Below, piece by piece: positions 1-7,447 of a stretch of 64,000 nt of DNA. The stretch is from contig JAQTZV010000002.1 of assembly GCA_028687585.1 (NCBI GenBank), forward strand, positions 302,901 to 366,900. Reading direction: 5' to 3'. This stretch comes from Desulfuromonadaceae bacterium (GTDB lineage Bacteria; Desulfobacterota; Desulfuromonadia; Geobacterales; Pseudopelobacteraceae). Position 1 is the stretch's first letter. Every line of letters starts with the position of its first letter. Both the position numbers and the translations under genes were made by a program. Under the pieces are notes generated by a model. That model had not been told where the DNA came from, searched no databases, and saw only the letters and a list, made by a program, of their open reading frames with translations.

Positions 1-31
1 GTTCCTCAAGCTGGTCAAGATATTTCATCAT
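1..31 (-). CDS. Probable TRAP transporter small permease DctQ, N-terminus only (partial)
   Basis: Only the first ten codons lie inside the window. They read MMKYLDQLEE from tandem ATG codons at 31-29 and 28-26. An AGGAG Shine-Dalgarno sits upstream (about 40-46). A short amphipathic start of the type LDxLEE is common in DctQ small permeases, and the gene follows a DctP binding protein on the same strand, the usual dctP-dctQ-dctM order. The product call is inference from position and ten residues; the coding start itself is well supported. The terminator-like hairpin between dctP and this gene suggests that the binding protein is made in excess over the membrane subunits. Confidence 0.4.
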   Translation of the reverse strand, partial: MMKYLDQLEE

Positions 32-112
32 GGGGATTATCTCCTGGCTCCAAATATCGGAATAAGTGTGTTAACGAGGTTGATAGCAACCGCTAACTTA
101 AAGAAAAAGCCG

Positions 113-143
113 TTAAAAAGCCGCTACGGATGTCCGCAGCGGC
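113..143 (-). terminator. Intrinsic terminator after the first dctP
   Basis: GCCGCT (120-125) pairs with AGCGGC (138-143), with an inner CGG/CCG extension. On the minus strand the hairpin is followed by a run of five T (119-115). It lies 25 bp past the dctP stop and before the putative dctQ start, so it is likely a partial terminator that sets the ratio of binding protein to permease. Confidence 0.7.
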
Positions 144-167
144 GATACGCTTACAAAATAGTCTGAA

Positions 168-1181
168 TTATGGCTTGTAGCCGGTTTCCTTATATACTTC
201 ATTGACAATTTCAGTACCGATTCTGCTCATATTTTCCTTGTGTGCCTTGTCCATGGCCTTTTTCCAGGCCGCTTTCTGCTGAGGGGTGAGGGTAATGATC
301 TCTGAACGGCCGGATTTCTTTACGGCAGCCATTGCCTCTTCATTATCTTTCTGGGCGACATCGTTGGCGAACTTGGTGGCATCCTTCATACAGCCGTCAA
401 GGATAGTGCGGATATCGGCCGGCAGCCCCATCCAGAACTTCTTGTTGACCAGAACGGCATAGCCGAGGTAACCGTGGTTGGAGAGGGTGACATACTTCTG
501 TACTTCATGCATCTTCTGAGTATAAAGATTTGAAGGGGGGTTTTCGGTTCCGTCGACAACGCCGGTCTGCAGCGCCTGATACACCTCAGAAAATGCCATT
601 ACTTGCGGCATAGCGCCAACGGAGCGCATCTCTGAATCAAGCACTTTGGATGACTGGATTCGCATCTTGAGGCCTCTGAAATCGCCCGGTTCCCTAAGTG
701 GCTTGTTGGCGCTCATGACCTTGAAGCCGTTATCCCAATAAGCCAGGCCCATCAACCCCTTTGACTCAAGTTTGTGGAGCAGTTTTGCGCCGATAGGACC
801 CTGGGTTACCTTGTGCAGTTCAGCGTAGCTGTCAAAAATGAACGGCAGGTCAAAAACTTCAAAGTCCTTGATTCCCAGAGGGCCGAACTTGGCAAGGGAG
901 GGGGCCAGCATCTGCACGGAACCCATCTGCAGCGCCTCCATCTCTTCCTTGTCCTTGAAGAGCTGGCTGTTCGGATAGACTTCAACCTTGACGCGACCCT
1001 TGGTGCGTTCCTCTGCTATTTTCTTGAAATATTCAGCTGCCTGTCCTTTAGGTGTGTGTTGGGCGACAACATGGCTGAACTTGATCATGATTGGCGCAGG
1101 TGCCGCCACTGCGGCCATAGGTACGACCAATGCGGCAGCGGCTGCAATTACCAGACTTTTGAGACAACGATTGAAATTCAT
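168..1181 (-). CDS. dctP: TRAP transporter substrate-binding protein, DctP family (copy 1)
   Basis: Periplasmic solute receptor for a tripartite ATP-independent transporter of C4-dicarboxylates or similar organic acids. The 337-residue protein has a Sec signal peptide (about residues 1-27, ending AVAA) and the DctP fold. This includes Arg174 in the KMRIQ segment, the position that salt-bridges the substrate carboxylate in characterised DctP proteins, and the YQALQTGVVDGTENP signature at 201-215. The ATG has a strong AGGAGG Shine-Dalgarno. The neighbouring gene at 1470-2483 is a close paralogue of exactly the same length, sharing even the ribosome-binding site. A sigma-54 promoter and two palindromic upstream sites precede this copy, so a DctB/DctD-like two-component control is likely; the regulators are not in the window. 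Substrate is inferred from family only. Confidence 0.93.
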   Translation of the reverse strand: MNFNRCLKSLVIAAAAALVVPMAAVAAPAPIMIKFSHVVAQHTPKGQAAEYFKKIAEERTKGRVKVEVYPNSQLFKDKEEMEALQMGSVQMLAPSLAKFGPLGIKDFEVFDLPFIFDSYAELHKVTQGPIGAKLLHKLESKGLMGLAYWDNGFKVMSANKPLREPGDFRGLKMRIQSSKVLDSEMRSVGAMPQVMAFSEVYQALQTGVVDGTENPPSNLYTQKMHEVQKYVTLSNHGYLGYAVLVNKKFWMGLPADIRTILDGCMKDATKFANDVAQKDNEEAMAAVKKSGRSEIITLTPQQKAAWKKAMDKAHKENMSRIGTEIVNEVYKETGYKP

Positions 1182-1260
1182 ACGGTATTCCTCCTGTGGG
1201 GTTATTTGTGTACGCAGGATCTGGTAGTTTCATCAGTCCAAGCGAACTATCGTCTTATCT

Positions 1261-1275
1261 GCAACGTCAATGCCA
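1261..1275 (-). promoter_or_regulatory. Sigma-54 (RpoN) promoter of dctP copy 1
   Basis: Read on the minus strand the site is TGGCATTGACGTTGC. It has the -24 TGGCA and -12 TTGC blocks with the exact GG-to-GC spacing of the sigma-54 consensus, and an A follows TTGC as preferred. The predicted transcript start is near 1249, giving a leader of about 68 nt before the ATG at 1181. Confidence 0.8.
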
Positions 1276-1358
1276 ACTGCACCTGGTTTCATAACAAACC
1301 AATATCTCGTTCTATTTTACAATTTGATGAGTATTTTCGTAGCTTGGTGGAGTCGATG

Positions 1359-1374
1359 TGGCTAAAACCGGCCA
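1359..1374 (-). promoter_or_regulatory. Candidate activator site, TGGC-N8-GCCA palindrome (proximal)
   Basis: The palindrome TGGC-N8-GCCA is centred about 117 bp upstream of the predicted sigma-54 transcript start of dctP copy 1. The same palindrome, with nearly the same internal bases, recurs at the same distance upstream of dctP copy 2. Position and symmetry fit an enhancer for an NtrC/DctD-type activator; the identity of the regulator is inferred. Confidence 0.6.
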
Positions 1375-1381
1375 GTTGCTG

Positions 1382-1397
1382 TGGCGGTAATCGGCCA
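1382..1397 (-). promoter_or_regulatory. Candidate activator site, TGGC-N8-GCCA palindrome (distal)
   Basis: Second TGGC-N8-GCCA site, extended by one more pair to GTGGC/GCCAC. Its centre is 23 bp, about two helical turns, from the proximal site. Paired sites on one helical face are typical of enhancer-binding proteins that act with sigma-54. Copy 2 of dctP shows no matching distal site. Confidence 0.5.
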
Positions 1398-1469
1398 CTT
1401 TTGTGATCCGGAAGAGTCGGGTTCGCACAGCTAACTTCTCCTTCGTTTGGGAGCATTCTAATATCCATT

Positions 1470-2483
1470 TCAATTCGGAGCGTAGCCGGTTTCTTTGTAG
1501 ACTTCCTTGACCAGATCTGCGCCGATACGTGCCATATTATCCTTGTGGGCCTTATCCATGGCCTTCTTCCATTGGGCGCGCTCTTGCGATGTCAGGGTTA
1601 TAAACCGGGATTTGCCTGTTTTCTTAACGGCAGCAAGGGCTTCGTCATTATCCTTTTTGGCGACGTCATTGGCAAATTTGGTGGCATCTTTCATGGCGCC
1701 TTCAAGAATGGTGCGGATGTCGACTGGCAGTCCGGCCCAGAATTTTTTGTTAACGATGACGGCATAGCCCAGGTAGCCATGGTCGGAGAGGGTTACGTAT
1801 TTTTGAACTTCAAACATTTTCTGTGTGTACAGGTTTGAGGGGGGATTCTCTGTGCCATCGACAACGCCGGTCTGGAGCGCCTGATATACTTCCGAAAAAG
1901 CCATAACCTGCGGATTGGCGCCAACCGAACGCATCTGGGAATCAAGAACCTTGGAGGCCTGAATGCGCATTTTCTGACCTTTGAAGTCGGCAGGGACTCT
2001 AAGTGGCTTGTTGGCGCTCATAACCTTGAAGCCGTTGTCCCAGTATGCCAGGCCATGAATCCCTTTGGCCTCAAGTTTTGCCAGCAGTTTGGCGCCGATT
2101 GGCCCCCGGGTGACTTTGTGCAGTTCCTGATAGTTGTCAAATATGAAGGGGAGGTCGAATACTTCAAATTCCCTGACACCCAGCGGCGCAAACTTGGCCA
2201 GCGATGGAGCCAGCATCTGGACAGCGCCAAGCAGCAGCGCCTCCATCTCTTCCTTGTCCTTATAGAGCTGGCTGTTCGGATAGATTTCTATCTTTACGCG
2301 CCCCTTTGTGCGTTCCTCGGCGATTTTTTTAAAATAGTCTGCAGCCTGACCTTTTGGGGTGTTCTGGGCAACGACGTGACTGAATTTGATCACGATTGGA
2401 GCAGGGGCGGCCAGAGCGGTCATCGGAAGCGCCATGGCAGCCGCAGCGATAATCAGGATTATGAGGCAACGATTGAAACTCAT
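1470..2483 (-). CDS. dctP: TRAP transporter substrate-binding protein, DctP family (copy 2)
   Basis: Second periplasmic DctP-type receptor, 337 residues, clearly a tandem duplicate of the gene at 168-1181. It has a signal peptide ending ALAA, the KMRIQ arginine and the YQALQTGVVDGTENP block. The frame stays open for 30 codons upstream to 2573. The ATG at 2483 is chosen because it has an AGGAGG Shine-Dalgarno, matches the start of copy 1, and because the longer version would overlap the sigma-54 promoter at 2558-2572. No convincing T-run terminator is visible after the stop, so some transcripts may run into copy 1. The two receptors probably serve the same permease, with different ligand range or expression (inference). 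Confidence 0.92.
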   Translation of the reverse strand: MSFNRCLIILIIAAAAMALPMTALAAPAPIVIKFSHVVAQNTPKGQAADYFKKIAEERTKGRVKIEIYPNSQLYKDKEEMEALLLGAVQMLAPSLAKFAPLGVREFEVFDLPFIFDNYQELHKVTRGPIGAKLLAKLEAKGIHGLAYWDNGFKVMSANKPLRVPADFKGQKMRIQASKVLDSQMRSVGANPQVMAFSEVYQALQTGVVDGTENPPSNLYTQKMFEVQKYVTLSDHGYLGYAVIVNKKFWAGLPVDIRTILEGAMKDATKFANDVAKKDNDEALAAVKKTGKSRFITLTSQERAQWKKAMDKAHKDNMARIGADLVKEVYKETGYAPN

Positions 2484-2557
2484 ACGGTATTCCTCCTTTG
2501 GAATGGTGTTGAGTGGGGTGTAATCGGTAGTCTGTGAAAAAAGATATTGTATTAAAT

Positions 2558-2572
2558 GCAATAGAAGTGCCA
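2558..2572 (-). promoter_or_regulatory. Sigma-54 (RpoN) promoter of dctP copy 2
   Basis: On the minus strand it reads TGGCACTTCTATTGC, an excellent match to TGGCAC-N5-TTGC with correct spacing. The predicted start is near 2546, leaving a leader of about 63 nt before the ATG at 2483. Confidence 0.85.
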
Positions 2573-2654
2573 ACCCTGACCGTTGTTCTAACGTGCTGAT
2601 ATACTGTTCTGTTTTTAACTTAGGTCGGAAATCAGACGTAACCGCCAGAGCATG

Positions 2655-2670
2655 TGGCTAAAATCGGCCA
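2655..2670 (-). promoter_or_regulatory. Candidate activator site upstream of dctP copy 2
   Basis: TGGC-N8-GCCA palindrome whose internal bases differ from the proximal copy-1 site at one position. It is centred about 116 bp upstream of the predicted sigma-54 start, within a base of the distance seen for copy 1. The conserved spacing argues for function. Confidence 0.6.
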
Positions 2671-2728
2671 GCATTTGTAATTAGGGGATGGTTTTGCCCA
2701 GCAGCAGGAGAGGGGGAATAGAGAGTGA

Positions 2729-3556
2729 TCAGGGGGTGAAAAAACGGTGGCTCATTTCTGATAGCCCCAGAGAGTTAAGGAGTTCATTGAGGCGCTCTGA
2801 AGGGCGTCGGCGCGGCAGATCTTTGTAGCTGGCGATTATCAGCTCATTTTTCATGGAATGTTCCCAGCCAACCAACTCGGTTACCGTAACCTGATAGCCA
2901 TGCGCCTCCAGTTGCAGGCAGCGCAGCACATTGGTGACATGACTGCCGAATTCGCGGGTGTGTAGCGGATGACGCCATATCTCGGTCAGGCTGTTTGAGG
3001 CAAGAGCGGCAGCTTTGTGTTTTTTGAGAACTGCAGCCACTTCAGCCTGACAGCAGGGAACGAGTACTATAAACCGGGCTTTTTTGGTAAGGGCAAAGCG
3101 GATGGCGTCGTCTGTCGCGGTATTGCAGGCGTGCAAGGCGGTGACAATGTCAACGGCCGGAGGGAGTTCGTCCGAATCAATAGACTCTGCTACAGACTGA
3201 TGTAAAAAGGACATGCCGGCAAAACCGAGTTTAGCGGCAAGTACTCGCGATGTTGCTACCAGTTCATCGCGCGTTTCAATGCCGAACAGCTGTGAACCAT
3301 CATCCTGGTATTTAAAAAACAGGTCATAGAGGATAAAGCCGAGGTACGATTTTCCGGCGCCGTGATCAACCAGGGTTATGCCGGGATGATCCCGCTGGAC
3401 CTCTTTCAGCAGTGGTTCGATGAATTGATACAGGTGATTGACCTGTTTCAGCTTCCGTCTGCTGTCCTGATTCAGTTTGCCGTCCCTGGTAAGGATATGC
3501 AGCTCTTTGAGCAATTCTATTGATTGCCCCGGCTGTATGTCATGTTTTTCCGGCAT
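2729..3556 (-). CDS. SAM-dependent methyltransferase (Methyltransf_32-like)
   Basis: Predicted cytosolic class I methyltransferase, 275 residues. The SAM-binding motif I is VDHGAGKSYLGF (about residues 63-74). Other visible blocks are ALHACNTATDDAI and VLVPCCQAEV, a pattern I associate with the GSTCD/Trm13-like Methyltransf_32 group, which suggests an RNA or small-molecule substrate; the actual substrate is unknown. The ATG overlaps the TGA of the upstream HD-GYP gene (TGATG), so the two are probably translationally coupled. About 155 bp separate its 3' end from the dctP promoter region. Confidence 0.75.
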   Translation of the reverse strand: MPEKHDIQPGQSIELLKELHILTRDGKLNQDSRRKLKQVNHLYQFIEPLLKEVQRDHPGITLVDHGAGKSYLGFILYDLFFKYQDDGSQLFGIETRDELVATSRVLAAKLGFAGMSFLHQSVAESIDSDELPPAVDIVTALHACNTATDDAIRFALTKKARFIVLVPCCQAEVAAVLKKHKAAALASNSLTEIWRHPLHTREFGSHVTNVLRCLQLEAHGYQVTVTELVGWEHSMKNELIIASYKDLPRRRPSERLNELLNSLGLSEMSHRFFTP

Positions 3557-4518
3557 CAGGAAGGGTTTCTTTTGTGGATAATTTCGACAAAATTATTGAA
3601 TAACTCAAGTTTAAAGGCCCCGGATTTGGCCTCTTCACGCATGATCTTGATCGCGTCTGCATGCGAATTCGCCTTACGCTGCGGCCGGTCCATGATCAAA
3701 GCACTATACACGTCACACAACGCCGCCACTTGTCCGCTTCGTGGGATGTCATCACCCTTTAGTCCGGTTGGATAACCGTTTCCGTCGTATCTTTCATGAT
3801 GGTAACGAACAATATTAAGCACAATCTCGCCATAATGTCCGCTCTGCTTCAGGTACTCATACCCTTTCTGGGTATGTTGTTTAACCTTCCAGTATTCAAT
3901 ATCAGAGAGGGCATCGTTCTTTTCCAGGACCTCGTTGGTGATGAAGGTCATACCGTAATCGTGAAGAAGGCAGCCGATCCCCACATCGATCATCTCGTCA
4001 TGTGCCAGTTTAAAGAGCTCGCTGTTAACCAGCAGGGTGAGGGCAGCAACCTGGACAGTATGGGTAAAGAGATAGAAACCGGTATCTATTACCTTTTGGA
4101 CAGACACCATGGCATGAGGATCTGAGGACACATACTGCAGGATATGACGTACCATGTTACGGCAGCGCACAAGATTAGAGGTTGGTTCCGGTGATTCGAA
4201 TATGTCAATCACGCAGTTCACTGAGGTCTGATAGAGTATTCTGCTCTTTGCGGTACTGCTGAGATCGTCTCTGGCGAGCATTTCCGCAAGGCTGTTCTCC
4301 ATGAACTCATTAATAGAGTCAACATCACCGCTTCGCACATACAGAAATCTCGAAGAATTTCGCTCAAGGCGGTGATGGTCCTCGGCAGAGAACATCCGGT
4401 CAGGATCTTTGTAAAGAACGTAATTGGAGCCGCTCTTGAGATACAGAGCCACGCGGGGGAACAGTTCAGATGAGATGCTGTCTATGCTGATTGCTCGCCA
4501 GAAACGGTCATTGCTCAT
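3556..4518 (-). CDS. HD-GYP domain protein, putative c-di-GMP phosphodiesterase
   Basis: A 320-residue protein with an N-terminal region of about 130 residues without recognised motifs, then an HD-GYP domain. Visible elements are His153, the HD pair at 186-187 (LLHDYGM), HH at 240-241, and the NGYP loop at 247-250. This domain family hydrolyses c-di-GMP to GMP through a binuclear metal site. The lysine of the usual HDxGK is Met190 here, so activity should not be assumed. The ATG is preceded by AGGGATAATCT. The downstream methyltransferase gene overlaps its stop codon. Confidence 0.85.
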   Translation of the reverse strand: MSNDRFWRAISIDSISSELFPRVALYLKSGSNYVLYKDPDRMFSAEDHHRLERNSSRFLYVRSGDVDSINEFMENSLAEMLARDDLSSTAKSRILYQTSVNCVIDIFESPEPTSNLVRCRNMVRHILQYVSSDPHAMVSVQKVIDTGFYLFTHTVQVAALTLLVNSELFKLAHDEMIDVGIGCLLHDYGMTFITNEVLEKNDALSDIEYWKVKQHTQKGYEYLKQSGHYGEIVLNIVRYHHERYDGNGYPTGLKGDDIPRSGQVAALCDVYSALIMDRPQRKANSHADAIKIMREEAKSGAFKLELFNNFVEIIHKRNPS

Positions 4519-4563
4519 AGATTATCCCTATTCAAAGGTTTGCGGGAAACTTTCATCAGATCA

Positions 4564-4761
4564 TCAGATATCAGGCACTCGGCAGTTGAGGGCATCCTTG
4601 ACTTCCTGCCTGAATTTTAGGAGGGTTTGTTTCTCTTCGCCGAAAGTATTGTTAATGCTTTCGGTGACAACAGAGTGCAATTTGGAGAGCTTGTTGCGAT
4701 CCCCCATGGAATCCCTCAGCTCTCTGCGTAACATCTGAATAGCAATAGTTCGAGTAGACAT
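4564..4761 (-). CDS. Small hypothetical protein, 65 aa
   Basis: Unrecognised. The frame is open from 4836, but the ATG at 4761 is preferred: it follows a purine-rich AGGCGG, and the longer version would overlap the upstream gene and begin with low-complexity sequence. The product is a soluble, charged, probably helical protein (STRTIAIQMLRRELRDS at the N-terminus) with no signal peptide or membrane segment. It lies 45 bp upstream of the HD-GYP gene and 53 bp after the gene at 4815-5150, on the same strand, so it may belong to that transcript. Confidence 0.5.
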   Translation of the reverse strand: MSTRTIAIQMLRRELRDSMGDRNKLSKLHSVVTESINNTFGEEKQTLLKFRQEVKDALNCRVPDI

Positions 4762-4814
4762 ACCGTTACCGCCTGCGAAGTAAAAAACATTGCAATACTT
4801 GGTGCAGCAGTCTG

Positions 4815-5150
4815 CTAATCCTCCAGGACCCCCCACTTATCCATGAAATTGCAGTGATGAAGCATATTCTGGACATTAACTGCCCCCAGTATTTCTTCCC
4901 CCTCTTCTTTACTTAAACCCACTTTAGGGCGCACGCCCATCCAGTAGGCTGCCGTTTCGGTGGGATTATCCAATGGTCGCGGAACAGGAGGTCCGGCTTT
5001 ATAATGGCCGTCAATAAAAATTGCTGACTCGTATTGGCGGGGGTTTTTGACAAGATAAACCTCAACCAACATTCCAGTTTTAAGAGTTTTTTCAACAAGT
5101 TGGCTAATTACCTCAACCTCTTTTGGTACATCATTTGTTGGCAGTGACAT
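4815..5150 (-). CDS. Hypothetical protein, 111 aa
   Basis: Unrecognised soluble protein with a very good AGGAGG Shine-Dalgarno upstream of ATG 5150. The sequence has a mixed alpha/beta look, with a central proline-rich stretch (KAGPPVPRPLDNP, about 52-64) and a charged helix (SKEEGEEIL). There is no signal peptide and no cysteine cluster. It is the first gene of a minus-strand group continuing through the 65-aa protein to the HD-GYP and methyltransferase genes. It is divergent from the chemoreceptor at 5333, with 182 bp between starts that must hold both promoters. Confidence 0.6.
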   Translation of the reverse strand: MSLPTNDVPKEVEVISQLVEKTLKTGMLVEVYLVKNPRQYESAIFIDGHYKAGPPVPRPLDNPTETAAYWMGVRPKVGLSKEEGEEILGAVNVQNMLHHCNFMDKWGVLED

Positions 5151-5332
5151 ATGCTCTTTCCTCCTGTATTACGTTATTGTGGTTATATCAGAATTTTTCC
5201 GGATTGTAATAAGCAATCTGCAACTAATCTGCAAAATATCGCAGATTAACGGATCAAATTATGGACCAAACAAGTTGCCCTCTCGTGTGAAATCAGGTAT
5301 GTATGTGAGAAAATACTGTCAGAGAGGGAAAA

Positions 5333-6511
5333 ATGAATTTATTATTCGATCTGTACCGTGACCTGTCTGTTCGAACTCGAATAACTTTGCTTTGTCTTTG
5401 CTACAGTTTTTGCATTATTGTTGCTGTCGTCGCCGGGCGTTCTCTGCCGCTATCCTATGCAATCGCCTCAACTGCCGTTTTTGTCATCATGGGGGCCGTA
5501 TTTAGCGCACTGCTGTTCTGGACAATAAATGAACCCCTGCAGCGTGTTCTGGCCTATCTTTCAAATATGACCAGTGGCGACCTCGCTCAACAAATTACCG
5601 CGAAGCGCAACAATGAAATAAGTGCAATCATCCGCTCTATCAGTAGCTTACAAGATACCATGCGAAATATTTTATCTCACATTGCACTCTCTTCCGAAAT
5701 AATTACCGTAGAGTCAAGTCAACTGCAAGCAACGGCAGAACTGATAGCAACAGGTGCTGAGGAGGTTGCGGCACAGGCCGCAACAGTAGCTACAGCAGGA
5801 GAAGAGATGTCTGCCACTTCCGGAGATATTGCCCAGAATTGCCAGATGGCTGCTGAAGGGGCGCAGCGTGCTTCTCAATCAGCACAAAACGGCGCTGAAG
5901 TAGTAGCAAATACTGTGGCAGTTATGGAGCAGATTGCTGATAGAGTTCAAAATTCTGCAAAGACGGTCGCAAGTCTTGGTGAACGATCTGACCAGATTGG
6001 GGCTATCATAGGCACGATTGAAGATATTGCCGACCAGACTAACCTGCTCGCATTAAATGCCGCCATTGAGGCTGCCCGGGCGGGTGAACAAGGGAGAGGT
6101 TTTGCCGTTGTTGCTGATGAAGTTCGTGCGTTAGCTGAAAGAACGACAAGAGCCACAAGAGAAATCGGAGAGATGATCAAAGCGATCCAGAATGAAACCA
6201 AAACTGCGGTTACCGCAATGGAGCAGGGTGTCCAGCAGGTTGAAACGGGCACGATTGAAGCCGAAAAATCAGGTCACGCGTTACAGGACATTCTTCAACA
6301 GATCAATGATGTCGCAATGCAGGTGAACCAGATAGCTACAGCTGCAGAAGAACAAACAGCAACTACCTGCGGGATTTCAAACAATATGCAACAGATAACG
6401 GAAGTGGTTCATAAGACATCTCAAGGAGCACATGAATCTGCAACCGCCGCGACACAGCTCCATAGCAATGCCGAAGAACTTCAGAGGCTTGTGCAACAGT
6501 TTACGCTTTAA
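5333..6511 (+). CDS. Methyl-accepting chemotaxis protein without a periplasmic sensor domain
   Basis: A 392-residue chemoreceptor with two closely spaced membrane helices (about 16-34 and 42-64), a HAMP domain (about 65-115), and a cytoplasmic signalling coiled coil. The kinase-control hairpin tip is canonical: [21 protein letters not shown] and the following [17 protein letters not shown], at about 226-267. With almost no residues between the helices there is no external ligand domain, so it may sense a membrane or cytoplasmic cue, or work through a partner. The binding-protein gene 78 bp downstream on the same strand is an obvious candidate (inference). The start has a GAGAGGG Shine-Dalgarno. 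Confidence 0.9.
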   Translation: MNLLFDLYRDLSVRTRITLLCLCYSFCIIVAVVAGRSLPLSYAIASTAVFVIMGAVFSALLFWTINEPLQRVLAYLSNMTSGDLAQQITAKRNNEISAIIRSISSLQDTMRNILSHIALSSEIITVESSQLQATAELIATGAEEVAAQAATVATAGEEMSATSGDIAQNCQMAAEGAQRASQSAQNGAEVVANTVAVMEQIADRVQNSAKTVASLGERSDQIGAIIGTIEDIADQTNLLALNAAIEAARAGEQGRGFAVVADEVRALAERTTRATREIGEMIKAIQNETKTAVTAMEQGVQQVETGTIEAEKSGHALQDILQQINDVAMQVNQIATAAEEQTATTCGISNNMQQITEVVHKTSQGAHESATAATQLHSNAEELQRLVQQFTL

Positions 6512-6589
6512 GCTATCTCTTGTATCGAGACACTCCAATGCAATCAGTCTCTCTTTCTGAACTACATAATAAAACGGAGGAAATTAATT

Positions 6590-7393
6590 ATGAAAAAAAC
6601 CTTGCTACTACTGATGTTGGCCTTATTCTCAACAAGCGCGGCCCAGGCCGAAACCATTAAAGTCGGGGGGTCGGGGAGCATGATCCCGCTGTTGACAATA
6701 CTCGGCAAGGCCTACGTCAAGAAGAATCCGAAAGACTCGGTTGAGGTGAACCAGAAATCGATGGGTCAGCCGGGCGGTATTGCGGCACTCAACGCCGGAG
6801 CTATTGATATCGCCATGTCAGCCATGCCTATTACCCCCGCCCAGGCAAAACTGCCGATCGAACAGTTCGAGATCGCCAGGGTCGCCGGGGTGGTGGCGGT
6901 ACACAGCTCGGTCACTGCCACCAACATGACCAGTCAGCAGCTGTGCGATATCTATGCCGGCAAGATCAAGAACTGGAAACAGGTCGGTGGAACTGACGCT
7001 GCCATAACTGCCCTCACCAGGCCGGAGAGCGACTCCACCAAGGTCATGTTTCGCAAGAGTTTTGCCTGTCTGGCCTCTGTAAAAGAGGCGCCTGAGATCA
7101 TGAATCTTCCCAAGGAAGCTGACATGATTGCCGCTTTAAGCACTACAAAGGGCGCCATTGGACAGATTAATGTCATCGCCCTCGATGATGCCGCCGGCAA
7201 GTTCAAGGCCGTCAAAATTGACGGCAAATTGCCGGAAGTATCCGACAAGTGGCCGTTTGTTCTCCACAACAACATCGTACTGAGGAAAAACAGGGGTGAA
7301 GCCGTAAAGAGCTTCATGAACTTCATCAGATCCCCCGAAGGACAGGCGATTATCAAGAGCGAAAAGGCCGTACCAAGTGCATTTAAGTTTTAG
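6590..7393 (+). CDS. PstS-like periplasmic substrate-binding protein
   Basis: A 267-residue secreted protein (signal peptide about 1-20, ending AQA) of the phosphate ABC-transporter binding-protein type. Near the N-terminus GGSGSMIPLL resembles the phosphate-loop of PstS (GSGS/T). QPGGIAALNAGAIDIAMSAMPI and AGKIKNWKQVGG are also typical. No permease or ATPase genes are nearby. It sits between two chemoreceptor-type genes, 54 bp before the next, so a role as a sensory binding protein rather than a transport receptor is plausible. GGAGGAAATTAATT precedes the ATG. The ligand (phosphate or another oxyanion) is not determined by sequence alone. Confidence 0.85.
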   Translation: MKKTLLLLMLALFSTSAAQAETIKVGGSGSMIPLLTILGKAYVKKNPKDSVEVNQKSMGQPGGIAALNAGAIDIAMSAMPITPAQAKLPIEQFEIARVAGVVAVHSSVTATNMTSQQLCDIYAGKIKNWKQVGGTDAAITALTRPESDSTKVMFRKSFACLASVKEAPEIMNLPKEADMIAALSTTKGAIGQINVIALDDAAGKFKAVKIDGKLPEVSDKWPFVLHNNIVLRKNRGEAVKSFMNFIRSPEGQAIIKSEKAVPSAFKF

Positions 7394-7447
7394 TACTTAA
7401 TCCTGGTTATCAGGGTTAGCCCGCAGTAAATTCAGGATGACGGGATT

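Noticed and set aside
774..1406. Open frames of 60-210 codons antisense to dctP and many other genes
   Set aside because: They lie opposite well-supported genes, lack ribosome-binding sites and show no recognisable protein features.
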